Of a DNA stretch of 63,572 nt, positions 46,531 to 53,714 are shown in pieces. How positions within the stretch are numbered: position 1 is the first letter of the stretch; every line of letters starts with the position of its first letter. The DNA is from Aerophototrophica crusticola (GTDB lineage: Bacteria > Pseudomonadota > Alphaproteobacteria > Azospirillales > Azospirillaceae): contig MOEB01000027.1 of the NCBI GenBank assembly GCA_001939945.1, positions 1-63,572 of the forward strand. The letters are read 5' to 3'. The translations under genes and the position numbers were made by a program. Under the pieces are notes generated by a model that worked only from the letters and a program-made list of their open reading frames with translations, was not told the origin of the DNA and did not search any database.

Positions 46531-46917
46531 ATGGCAGCGAAGCGTCGTCCCCCCGTGATCCCCGACGATACGGCCCCGGAGTCCATGAAGGCAGTCTGCC
46601 GCAACGTGGTGGTGGGCGGCCGGCGGACCAGCATCCGCATGGAGCCCTTGCAGTGGGAAAGCCTTGCGGAAATCTGCCGCCGCGAGGGGCGGGCCACCAA
46701 CGACGTGGTGGCGCTGATCGACCAGAAGCGGGGCGACAGCGCCCTGACCGCGGCGCTGCGCATCTTCATCCTGAGCTATTTCCGCAGCGCCGCCGACCCG
46801 GTGCCCACCCCCGCCCACGCCCTGGCCGGCATGGCGGAGGAGCAGGCGTCGTTCCGGCATGAGCGGCACTATTCGCCCGTGTTTGAGCGGGCGCTGGACG
46901 TGTTCGAGTCGCGGTGA
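46531..46917 (+). CDS. Ribbon-helix-helix DNA-binding protein (RHH_4 type)
   Basis: A 128-residue protein with the RHH core VVVGGRRTSIRMEPLQWESL, then AEICRREGRATNDVVALIDQ. This is the pattern of the alphaproteobacterial RHH_4 family. The remainder is helical (LTAALRIFILSYFRSAADPV). GGAAGG lies 6 bp before the ATG. It is divergent from the GIN-domain-like gene and lies under a promoter with paired direct repeats, so it probably represses itself. Confidence 0.8.
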   Translation: MAAKRRPPVIPDDTAPESMKAVCRNVVVGGRRTSIRMEPLQWESLAEICRREGRATNDVVALIDQKRGDSALTAALRIFILSYFRSAADPVPTPAHALAGMAEEQASFRHERHYSPVFERALDVFESR

Positions 46918-46929
46918 CGCCCCCCGTCC

Positions 46930-47805
46930 TTACCAGACCAGGGCCGGGATGATGCCGGTGGGGCGCTGTGTGGCGGTTTCCAGCAGCCGCGCCACGGCGC
47001 CCGAGTCGGGGGCCGCGCCCCATCGGGTGCCCAGTTCTTCCCGGTGGATGCCCCCGGTGACCAGCAGGCTGTCGATGCCGGCGGCATTGGCCCCGGCCAC
47101 GTCGGTGCGCAGGCTGTCCCCCACCGCCAGCACCCGCGCCGGGTCCATCCCCCCCAGCAACTGGAAGCAGCGGCGGTAGACCGACGGGAACGGCTTGCCG
47201 TGCCAGGCGACGGAGCCGCCCAGCTCCTCATACCGGCGGGCCAGTTCCCCGGCGCAGATCACCATCTTCGTGCCCACGACCACCACCAGGTCCGGGTTGG
47301 CGCAGAGCATGGGCAGGCGGCGGGCGGCGCAGGCCTGCAGCACCGGCTCGTAATCCGCCAGGGTCTCGTCGAAATCGTCGATGCCCGTGTTGACGACGAA
47401 GTCTGCCTGGTCGGGCGTGTCCACCCGAACCCGGCCGGGCAGGCTGTCATAGACGTCGTTGTCCCGCGGCGGGCCGATGTGGAACAGCCGGGGCCCCAGG
47501 GCGGCGTGCCAGGCATCCGGCGGGTCCCGCAACGCCTCGAAGCTGGCCTCCCCCGACGTGTAGAGAAAGTCATAGAGCCCGGCGTCCAGCCCCATCCCGT
47601 CCAGCTTGGCCTTGGCCGCCGCCACCCGGCGGGGCGCGTTGGACAGCAGGCAGATCTTCTTGCCCCGGGCCTTCAGCGCCGCCAGGCATTCCGGCACCCC
47701 GGGATAGGGCGCCACCCCGTCATGCACGACACCCCAGAGGTCCAGGATGAAACCGTCATACCGGTCCGCGACCTGGGACAGGCCGACGTGGATGGGGAGG
47801 GTCAT
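46930..47805 (-). CDS. HAD-superfamily class IIA hydrolase
   Basis: A 291-residue sugar- or nucleotide-phosphatase-like protein. The nucleophile motif is FILDLWGVVHDGVAPYPG, motif II is ICLLSNAPRR, motif III GKPFPSVYRRCF, and motif IV VLAVGDSLRTDVAGANAAGI. This combination matches the NagD/TIGR01459 branch. The substrate is unknown. It converges on the RHH gene and has no operon partner. Confidence 0.85.
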   Translation of the reverse strand: MTLPIHVGLSQVADRYDGFILDLWGVVHDGVAPYPGVPECLAALKARGKKICLLSNAPRRVAAAKAKLDGMGLDAGLYDFLYTSGEASFEALRDPPDAWHAALGPRLFHIGPPRDNDVYDSLPGRVRVDTPDQADFVVNTGIDDFDETLADYEPVLQACAARRLPMLCANPDLVVVVGTKMVICAGELARRYEELGGSVAWHGKPFPSVYRRCFQLLGGMDPARVLAVGDSLRTDVAGANAAGIDSLLVTGGIHREELGTRWGAAPDSGAVARLLETATQRPTGIIPALVW

Positions 47806-47819
47806 GGGGACATATCCAA

Positions 47820-47969
47820 GTGGGCAGGCCGGTCATCAATACCGGGTCGGGCGCACCGGCACAACCGTCGCGCCTGCGCCCCAAAGTGGCCTTGCTGCAC
47901 CTGCTGGACCGGCACCCCGACCTGGTCTCGGACCTGCGGCAGATGCCGGGCGCGGGTGAGGCCGTCTGA
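47820..47969 (+). CDS. Possible 49-residue peptide
   Basis: An open frame from a GTG at 47820 to TGA at 47967. The C-terminal half (VALLHLLDRHPDLVSDLRQM) is amphipathic, and its codons are almost all G/C-ending like real genes here. It fits exactly between the HAD gene start and the convergent end of the EAL gene. There is no clear ribosome site and no family match by eye. It may be chance. Confidence 0.3.
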   Translation: MGRPVINTGSGAPAQPSRLRPKVALLHLLDRHPDLVSDLRQMPGAGEAV

Positions 47970-47970
47970 C

Positions 47971-49173
47971 CTACCCCAGCTTCTTCGCCAGCCGCGGCTC
48001 GCCGAACAGGTAGCCCTGGCCGAAGTCGACGGAGAGGTCCAGCAGGTCCAGGAGCTGGCGGTCGGTCTCGATCTTCTCCACCACCAGGTCGATGGCGTTG
48101 CGGTCCAGCTGGCCCTTCAGCGCCTTGAAGGCGGCGGGGTCGGCGAAGCGGCCGGCAGGGTCCAGCAGGCGGGCGGCGTCCAGCTTGACGAAGCGGATCT
48201 CGTGCCGGGCCAGCTGGTCCCAGTCCACGTCCAGGTGGGTCACCTGGTCCATGGAGAAGCGGAAGCCCAGGCGCCGCAGCCCGTCCAGGAAGCCGGTGGC
48301 GAACACCCCGCCACGCATCAGGTCGGCCTGGCCCAGCTCGAACACCAGCTTGTTCACCAGGCTGGGGTGCTGGCCCATGTAGGTGACGAATTCCCGCATG
48401 AAGCCCGCATCGTCCAGGCTGGCGGCGGAGATGTTGCAGAAGAAGCCCACGGTCTGGTGCCGCTTCTCCGTCTCCCGGATCAGTTGGATGCAGCGGAACA
48501 GCAGCATGTTGTCGATGGCGGCGATCAGCCCGGCGTTGGCCGCCACGTCCAGGTAGCGGTCGGGGGGCAGGTGGCTGCCGTCATCGCCGCGGATACGGGA
48601 GAAGACCTCGTAATAGCGGTGCTTGCGCTGGGGCAGGCTGACCATGGGCTGGAGGAAGATGTCCACCCGGTCGGAACGCAGGGCCGTGCGCACCATTTCC
48701 AGCACCGCATCGGCATCCACCCCGGCCTCGGCCACCGGGGTGGCGGGGCCGCCGAACACCGGCTCCACCCGCCCGCCGGGGCGGCGGACGGGAAGCTGCC
48801 CGGCCAGGGTCTCCAGCATCCGCGCCTCGGACACCACCGAGTCCAGCTCCGGCCGGGCCGGCACTGGGGGCGGGACCAAGGGGGCAGCGGCGGGGGCGGC
48901 GATCCCACCCCGCAGCTTTTCCTCCAGGTGCAGCAGCACGATGCGCATCTCATCCTGGGTCTTGCGCAGGTGCCAGAGTTCCTCCTCCAGCGCCTCCCGC
49001 TCCGCGTTGCGGGCCCAGAACTCATGCAGCAGGGCCCCGGCCAGGAAGACCACCAGCCCGAACAGCAGGCCGACCAGCCGGTCCACCCCGCCGGTCAGCG
49101 GCAGGGTCACCGCCACGGCGAAGGCAAGCGCCACGTACAGGGTGGCGAAGGCGATGTGGCGGAGGGTGGTCAT
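47971..49173 (-). CDS. Membrane protein with degenerate EAL domain
   Basis: A 400-residue protein: two N-terminal membrane helices (about 8-27 and 32-50), a coiled coil (about 55-90) and a C-terminal EAL fold. The canonical EAL tripeptide is EVF (YYEVFSRIRG). The DDFG(T/A)GYSS loop is replaced by FSMDQVTHLDVDWDQL. NISAASL, VKLDAARLL, VEKIET and QGYLFGEP are recognisable. The loop needed for metal binding and catalysis is lost, so c-di-GMP hydrolysis is unlikely; a receptor or protein-interaction role is more probable. pyrD lies just upstream on the same strand. Confidence 0.82.
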   Translation of the reverse strand: MTTLRHIAFATLYVALAFAVAVTLPLTGGVDRLVGLLFGLVVFLAGALLHEFWARNAEREALEEELWHLRKTQDEMRIVLLHLEEKLRGGIAAPAAAPLVPPPVPARPELDSVVSEARMLETLAGQLPVRRPGGRVEPVFGGPATPVAEAGVDADAVLEMVRTALRSDRVDIFLQPMVSLPQRKHRYYEVFSRIRGDDGSHLPPDRYLDVAANAGLIAAIDNMLLFRCIQLIRETEKRHQTVGFFCNISAASLDDAGFMREFVTYMGQHPSLVNKLVFELGQADLMRGGVFATGFLDGLRRLGFRFSMDQVTHLDVDWDQLARHEIRFVKLDAARLLDPAGRFADPAAFKALKGQLDRNAIDLVVEKIETDRQLLDLLDLSVDFGQGYLFGEPRLAKKLG

Positions 49174-49184
49174 GCCGTCACCCC

Positions 49185-50246
49185 TCAGCCGCCCCGCTGG
49201 TCCGCGCCCACGGCGTCCGCCACGCTGCGGAAGCCGTCGCGGGCCAGCAGGTCCGCCAGTTCCCGCTTGATCCGGCCCACCAGGGCCGGGCCGTCATAGA
49301 CCAGGGCGGAGTAGAGCTGCACCAGGCTGGCGCCGGCGCGGATCTTGGCATAGGCGTCGGCACCGGACGCGATGCCGCCCACCCCCACCAGGGGCACGGC
49401 CCCGCCCAGCAGGCGGTGGAACTCCCCCAACACCTTTGTGCTGGGCCCCATCAAGGGCTTGCCGGACAGGCCGCCGGCCTCTTTGGCCAGGTCGGCGGGG
49501 ATCTCCGCCGGGCGGGCGATGGTGGTGTTGCTGACGATCAGCCCGTCGATGCCGCTGTCCCGCACCACGGCGGCGATGTCTTCCTTGTCCGCATCGGCCA
49601 GGTCGGGGGCGACCTTCAGCAGCAGGGGCGGGGTGGCCCCGCTCTGACGCCGTGCCTCCAGGCAGCGGCCCAGCAGGTCCGCCAGCGCGTCGCGGGACTG
49701 GAGCGTGCGCAGGCCGGGGGTGTTGGGGGAGGAGACGTTGACGGTGACGTAGGAGCACCAGGGCGCCACGGCCCGGATGCCCGCGGCGTAGTCGGCCGCC
49801 GCGTCCGTCTGGTCCTTGTTCTTGCCCACGTTGGCGCCGACGATGCCGGGCTTGCGGTGCCGCGCCTTCAGCCGGGCCGTGAAGGCCTCCAGCCCCCCGT
49901 TGTTGAAGCCGAAGCGGTTGATCACGGCCCGCGCCTCCGGCACCCGGAACAGGCGCGGGCGCGGGTTGCCCGGCTGGGGCAGCGGGGTGACGGTGCCCGG
50001 CTCCACGAAGCCGAAGCCCAGGGCCAGCATGGCGTCCGGCACCTCCGCGTTCTTGTCGAAGCCGGCGGCGAGGCCCACGGGGTTGGGGAAGTCCAGCCCG
50101 AACACCCGGGTGCGCAGGCTTGGCGGGTCCGGCCGCCGGTCGGCGGGGACCAGGCCCGCCTTCAGGGCGGAAATGGTCAGCCCATGCGCCTTTTCCGGGT
50201 CCAGGCGCATGATCAGGGGGCGGGCCAGGGGGTACAGGTCGATCAC
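49185..50246 (-). CDS. pyrD: Dihydroorotate dehydrogenase (quinone), class 2
   Basis: Fourth step of pyrimidine synthesis, membrane-associated and FMN-dependent. The 353-residue product has the N-terminal helix typical of class 2 (YPLARPLIMRLDPEKAHGLT). It carries VGLAAGFDKNAEVPDAMLAL, the catalytic-serine region VNVSSPNTPGLRTLQSR, SNTTIARPAEIP and LVGVGGIASGADAYAKI. The GTG start at 50246 overlaps the stop of the DUF952 gene (GTGA), so the two are coupled. Confidence 0.93.
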   Translation of the reverse strand: MIDLYPLARPLIMRLDPEKAHGLTISALKAGLVPADRRPDPPSLRTRVFGLDFPNPVGLAAGFDKNAEVPDAMLALGFGFVEPGTVTPLPQPGNPRPRLFRVPEARAVINRFGFNNGGLEAFTARLKARHRKPGIVGANVGKNKDQTDAAADYAAGIRAVAPWCSYVTVNVSSPNTPGLRTLQSRDALADLLGRCLEARRQSGATPPLLLKVAPDLADADKEDIAAVVRDSGIDGLIVSNTTIARPAEIPADLAKEAGGLSGKPLMGPSTKVLGEFHRLLGGAVPLVGVGGIASGADAYAKIRAGASLVQLYSALVYDGPALVGRIKRELADLLARDGFRSVADAVGADQRGG

Positions 50247-50623
50247 GCGCCGGCCCCGCCCCGCTTCGCCGCTTCCCCCGCCACATGCGGCGGGAAGACG
50301 TGGAGCCCATCGGCACCCAGGGGCAGCGGGTCCACCCGCAGCACCTGCCCCGGCAGCAGCGGCCCGTACAGGTGCGGGAAAAGCTGCCCGCCGCGGGACG
50401 GTTCCCACCTCAGCCCGTCGCCCAGGGCATCCGCCGCCACCGTCAGCAGCAGCAGGCCCGTCTGGCCGGCCCGGTGCTTGGCGGCACTGCCGGGCAGCTG
50501 CGCCGCGTCGGAGAAATGGATGAAGCCGTCCGCCTGGTCCTGGGAGGAGCAGTCATAGCGGCCGGCGGCCAGCGCCGCCTGCCATTCGGGCTCGCGGCAC
50601 ATGTGGAAGATCAGGGTCGTCAT
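50243..50623 (-). CDS. DUF952 domain-containing protein
   Basis: A 126-residue protein with the family pattern IFHMCREPEWQAALAAGRYD, then DGFIHFSDAAQLPGSAAKHR and RWEPSRGGQLFPHLYGPL. DUF952 proteins are related to ADP-ribosyltransferase-like folds, but their role is unknown. The ATG at 50623 gives the usual length; the frame is open to 50815 without family sequence. It is coupled to pyrD by a GTGA overlap, an arrangement seen in other alphaproteobacteria. Confidence 0.85.
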   Translation of the reverse strand: MTTLIFHMCREPEWQAALAAGRYDCSSQDQADGFIHFSDAAQLPGSAAKHRAGQTGLLLLTVAADALGDGLRWEPSRGGQLFPHLYGPLLPGQVLRVDPLPLGADGLHVFPPHVAGEAAKRGGAGA

Positions 50624-50754
50624 GGGCCGTACCCTAATCCGAACGGGGCGCCCTGACCAGCCTTTGGCCGGGATGGCCCGGATGACAAGAAAAGTCCCTG
50701 CCAGGAATGTGGATTTCCGCAGGGGACTATGTAAAGGCCAATAGTTCTCCAAGG

Positions 50755-50774
50755 CGCGCATATGATTATGCGCG
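50755..50774. promoter_or_regulatory. Palindrome between the DUF952 gene and a small ORF
   Basis: CGCGCATA (50755-50762) and TATGCGCG (50767-50774) form a perfect 8-bp inverted repeat with a TGAT spacer, in the most AT-rich stretch of this gap. It could be an operator for the rightward small gene or the leftward DUF952-pyrD pair. Confidence 0.4.
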
Positions 50775-50889
50775 GAATCCAAAGGGATAGGTCCCATCCT
50801 TCTATCCCAACGCATAGATCACCGACATCCCAGGCTGGTGCTAGATGTCAATCAAGGGAGAAGAAGAGAGAAGATCCGGGGGGTCAGCG

Positions 50890-51111
50890 ATGAAGAGAAT
50901 GACGGGACAGGCCATGATGCCAGACGATGATGACATGAGCGATTCCATGCGCCACGCCCTGGAAGAGGTCGCGCACATGGGGACCCGCGGCTTGACTGCC
51001 GTGCCGGTGAAGCCGACGCTGGAAATGCTTACGGCGGGCGCCGATGCCGGCAAAGTTTCCATCGGCACCGTCATGCGTATTTATGCGGCGATGCTCCAGG
51101 CGGCGGATTGA
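50890..51111 (+). CDS. Small hypothetical protein
   Basis: A 73-residue product (MKRMTGQAMMPDDDDMSDSM). The acidic N-terminus is followed by a helical C-terminal half (ADAGKVSIGTVMRIYAAMLQ). The upstream GGGGGG favours the ATG at 50890; an ATG at 50845 would add 15 polar residues. Codon use is like the host. It stands immediately before the phage-like block, on the opposite strand. No family recognised. Confidence 0.5.
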   Translation: MKRMTGQAMMPDDDDMSDSMRHALEEVAHMGTRGLTAVPVKPTLEMLTAGADAGKVSIGTVMRIYAAMLQAAD

Positions 51112-51182
51112 CCCTGTTGCCGGGCAGGTGAAACCGGGTCGCCGGGTGCGCGCACCGCGCGCCCCGGCCCGGCCCGACGCGC

Positions 51183-51650
51183 TCAGGACCCGTAGCAGAG
51201 CAGCGGCCCGACCTCTGCCAGGGGGGCCAGCCCCTGTGCCCAATCGGGGGACTCCCCACCCCGGTGGAAACGCCAGGCACCCCCCGTGGGGTCGGACAGG
51301 GTGCCGGCCAGCGCCCGCCGGGCCACCCGCAGGGCCATGGCAAAGGACGGGTCGTCCGGGCTTGGCGCCAGGGGGGACGGGCCGGCGTCGGCCCCCGGGT
51401 CCCCGCCGCGGAAGCCCGCCAGGTCGGCACAGGCGGCCGCCAGGGTCGCCCCCGGTTCCCGCCGCTGCCGGTTCAGGACCATGCAGGCCAGCGCCTCCAT
51501 CACCCGCGGCGGCTGGCCGCACGCCTCGCCCCACAGGGTGCGGGCCAGGATGTCCAGCGTGTCCGCCGGGGTCGCCCGGATGTCGGCACGGGGTACCGGC
51601 GGCGCCGGCGGGGGCGCCGGGCGGTCGGGGGTCAGGCAGGGGCGGCTCAC
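51183..51650 (-). CDS. SleB-like cell-wall hydrolase (endolysin candidate)
   Basis: 155 residues from the GTG at 51650. The C-terminal two thirds match the Hydrolase_2/SleB fold: DILARTLWGEACGQPPRVME with the catalytic-glutamate candidate in GEA, then ALACMVLNRQRREPG and GTLSDPTGGAWRFHRGGESP. A Pro-rich N-terminal stretch is present but no signal peptide, as expected for a holin-dependent lysin. The GTG overlaps the stop of the preceding small membrane protein. In a phage context it would cleave peptidoglycan at lysis. Confidence 0.78.
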   Translation of the reverse strand: MSRPCLTPDRPAPPPAPPVPRADIRATPADTLDILARTLWGEACGQPPRVMEALACMVLNRQRREPGATLAAACADLAGFRGGDPGADAGPSPLAPSPDDPSFAMALRVARRALAGTLSDPTGGAWRFHRGGESPDWAQGLAPLAEVGPLLCYGS

Positions 51651-51955
51651 CGCACACCCCCGTCGGCCACCATCTTGCCGTCCAGCTTGGTCTCGATCCG
51701 CAGCAGGTGGGCGGTCAGCCGCTGCTCCACCTCCCGCAGGGCATCCTGCGAGGCATAGGTCTTCGCCACTTCCAGCTTGAAGGCGGCCAGGGCATCGCGG
51801 AGCTGGACCGACGTGGCGTCCAGCCCGGCGCGCAGGGGCTCCAGCGACTGCTCCGTGTCGCGCTTCACCTGCTGGATCATCCAGAACAGCCCGGCCAGGG
51901 CCGGCACCTCGATGGCGGTGATCCACCAGACGAGGTCGAGGGTGGGTGTGGTCAT
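51647..51955 (-). CDS. Small membrane protein, holin-like partner of the hydrolase
   Basis: 102 residues with one N-terminal hydrophobic helix (LDLVWWITAIEVPALAGLFW) followed by a long amphipathic coiled-coil region (QLRDALAAFKLEVAKTYASQ onward). Its stop overlaps the GTG of the hydrolase gene (GTGA). The size, single helix and pairing suggest a holin- or spanin-like lysis protein. Such proteins are diverse, so this is inferred mainly from context. Confidence 0.6.
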   Translation of the reverse strand: MTTPTLDLVWWITAIEVPALAGLFWMIQQVKRDTEQSLEPLRAGLDATSVQLRDALAAFKLEVAKTYASQDALREVEQRLTAHLLRIETKLDGKMVADGGVR

Positions 51956-52032
51956 ATTCGCATCTCCTCTCAATCGGGGGGTGGGTCATGCCACCCCATA
52001 CGGATCAATCGTCCGTTTCCCCCAATGAATGA

Positions 52033-52114
52033 CCGTCATCCCGGCGGAAGCCGGGACCCAGGATCACGAGCGCATTCCTATCCCCCTGGGCCCCGGCTTT
52101 CGCCGGGGTGACGG
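52033..52114. repeat. REP-like palindrome pair, type B copy 2
   Basis: CCGTCATCCCGGCGGAAGCC (52033 on) is the inverted partner of GGCTTTCGCCGGGGTGACGG (to 52114). It is the same kind as the element at 28653-28776, with the stem changed in a compensatory way. It lies between the lysis pair and the terminase gene, so a chromosomal repeat has entered the phage-like block. Confidence 0.8.
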
Positions 52115-52160
52115 ATGTCGAAGAAAGGATCAGGGGTGCGGGTTGGGAAACGGCAGCGCA

Positions 52161-53645
52161 TCAGACAGCGAAGTCGGTCAGGGCCAGGACGGGGGAGCGG
52201 TGCTTGCGGCCGGGCGTGCCGCTTTCCCCGCCGTCGCGCAGGGCGCCGGCCACGGCGTCCAGCCCGTCGTCACTGGCGTCGGCTAGGTCGGGGCGCCATT
52301 CCTCCATCTCCTGCACCAGGCGGGTGTCGAAGACGGTGTCGTGGGCGAACAGGGTGCCGGACAGCAGCCGCGGCTCCCACGCGTCCAGGATGCGGTCCAC
52401 CTTGGCCCCTTGGGCGTGCTTGCCCTGGACGCTGGTCCCGGCCTCCCCCAGCGTCGCCAGCGCTTCCCGCAGCAGGCCGGGCAGGAAGTTGCCGATGCCG
52501 TTGGTCTCCACGGTCACCTGGCGCACATGGAACTCGCGGCAGAGCAGGGCCACCTGCCGGCACTGGGCCTGGGCGGGTTCCTCCCCCTCCGGCACGGTCA
52601 GGTACAGCAGACGGTGCAGCCAGGCGCAGCCCTCGTTGTCGATGAACAGGATGGCCAGGGCGCTGCCGTCGCCGGCCCGGCCCTTCTCCGGGTTGGTGCC
52701 AAGGGCGGGGTCCCACCAGGCGCGGCGATGCAGCAGCGGCCGCCCGTCCAGCAGGATGGTGGCCCCGGCGCTGTTCCCCTGGCGCACCGGCTCCGCCGAA
52801 TAGCGGCGCAGGCGGTTGGGGTCCAGGCGGCCGTCGCCCAGCCGGCGGGGGACCAGCAGCATCTGGGACTGGAACTTGGCCTCCCCGCTGCGCAGGCGGA
52901 TGCGCTCCAGCGTCTCCGGCGTGAAGCGGTCGGACCACCAGGGGTCGGCCCGGTTGTCCATGTCCCGGTAGACCGGCAGCTCCTTGCGGCTGAACCCGGC
53001 CAGGAACGCTTGCGTCTCCCCCGGCCGGGGCTGGGCGGCGTAGATGGTGTGGTGGTGGTGCGGCGTGCCGATGTAGAGCAGGGTGCCGCGGGGGGACAGG
53101 ACATGCGCCAGCTCCCCCAGCCGCAGCCGCAGCTCGGCCCGCTTGGCGGCAGTGTCGGCGGTGTTGGGCACCTCCACGTCGTCGCAGACCACGATGTCGG
53201 CATGGCAGCCGGTGGCGTTGGCGCAGATGCCCTTGGCCTCCATGGACGGGTCGCGGTGCACGCCGGGGCGCAGGATGGTGAAGGCCTCCGCCCCCCACAG
53301 ATCGGGCTTGGGCGGCTTCAGGTCGGGGCGCAGGGTCTCGATCACCCGCTTCACCGTGCGCACCATGCGCCGGGCCAGCCCCTCCTCCGCCGCCAGCACC
53401 AGGATGCGGGTGTCCGGCGCCTCCACCAGCCGCCAGGCGCAGAACAGCCCGACGATGCTGGACTTGCCGCTGTCGCGGAAGGCCAGCAGCAGCAGGTCCC
53501 GGTTGGGGATGTCCCACTGGTCCTGGAGCCAGCGCGACATCTCCTGGTGGATGTCGGGGGTGTCGTGCCCGAACCGGGCGTTCCAGGCATCGACGAAGGC
53601 GGGGAAGCTGACGCTGCCCGTGGGCAGTCGATCTTCTGGATTCAT
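52161..53645 (-). CDS. Phage terminase large subunit
   Basis: ATP-driven DNA-packaging motor with nuclease. The 494-residue product shows Walker A LLLAFRDSGKSSIVGLF (about 56-63), Walker B ADIVVCDDVEVPNT (about 150-158) and the ATPase-coupling segment SPRGTLLYIGTPHHHHTIYA. In the nuclease domain, acidic residues lie in LAILFIDNEGCAWLHRLL and DASDDGLDAVAGALRDGG. The frame is intact, so the gene is not obviously decayed. No small terminase gene is recognised nearby. A type C palindrome lies just upstream. Confidence 0.88.
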   Translation of the reverse strand: MNPEDRLPTGSVSFPAFVDAWNARFGHDTPDIHQEMSRWLQDQWDIPNRDLLLLAFRDSGKSSIVGLFCAWRLVEAPDTRILVLAAEEGLARRMVRTVKRVIETLRPDLKPPKPDLWGAEAFTILRPGVHRDPSMEAKGICANATGCHADIVVCDDVEVPNTADTAAKRAELRLRLGELAHVLSPRGTLLYIGTPHHHHTIYAAQPRPGETQAFLAGFSRKELPVYRDMDNRADPWWSDRFTPETLERIRLRSGEAKFQSQMLLVPRRLGDGRLDPNRLRRYSAEPVRQGNSAGATILLDGRPLLHRRAWWDPALGTNPEKGRAGDGSALAILFIDNEGCAWLHRLLYLTVPEGEEPAQAQCRQVALLCREFHVRQVTVETNGIGNFLPGLLREALATLGEAGTSVQGKHAQGAKVDRILDAWEPRLLSGTLFAHDTVFDTRLVQEMEEWRPDLADASDDGLDAVAGALRDGGESGTPGRKHRSPVLALTDFAV

Positions 53646-53658
53646 GCTTGAGATCCTT

Positions 53659-53698
53659 CCCCCTCTCCCCACCGGGGAGAGGGTTGGGGTGAGGGGGG
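53659..53698. repeat. Short palindrome, type C relative
   Basis: CCCTCTCCCC / GGGGAGAGGG form a perfect 10-bp hairpin followed by TTGGGGTGAGGGG. It lies in the 69-bp gap between the fibre and terminase genes. It is a short version of the 8342-8510 element; CCCCCTCACTCAGGGGGAGA near 30823 is another. Confidence 0.65.
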
Positions 53699-53714
53699 CC
53701 GGGAGTGTCGGCGG

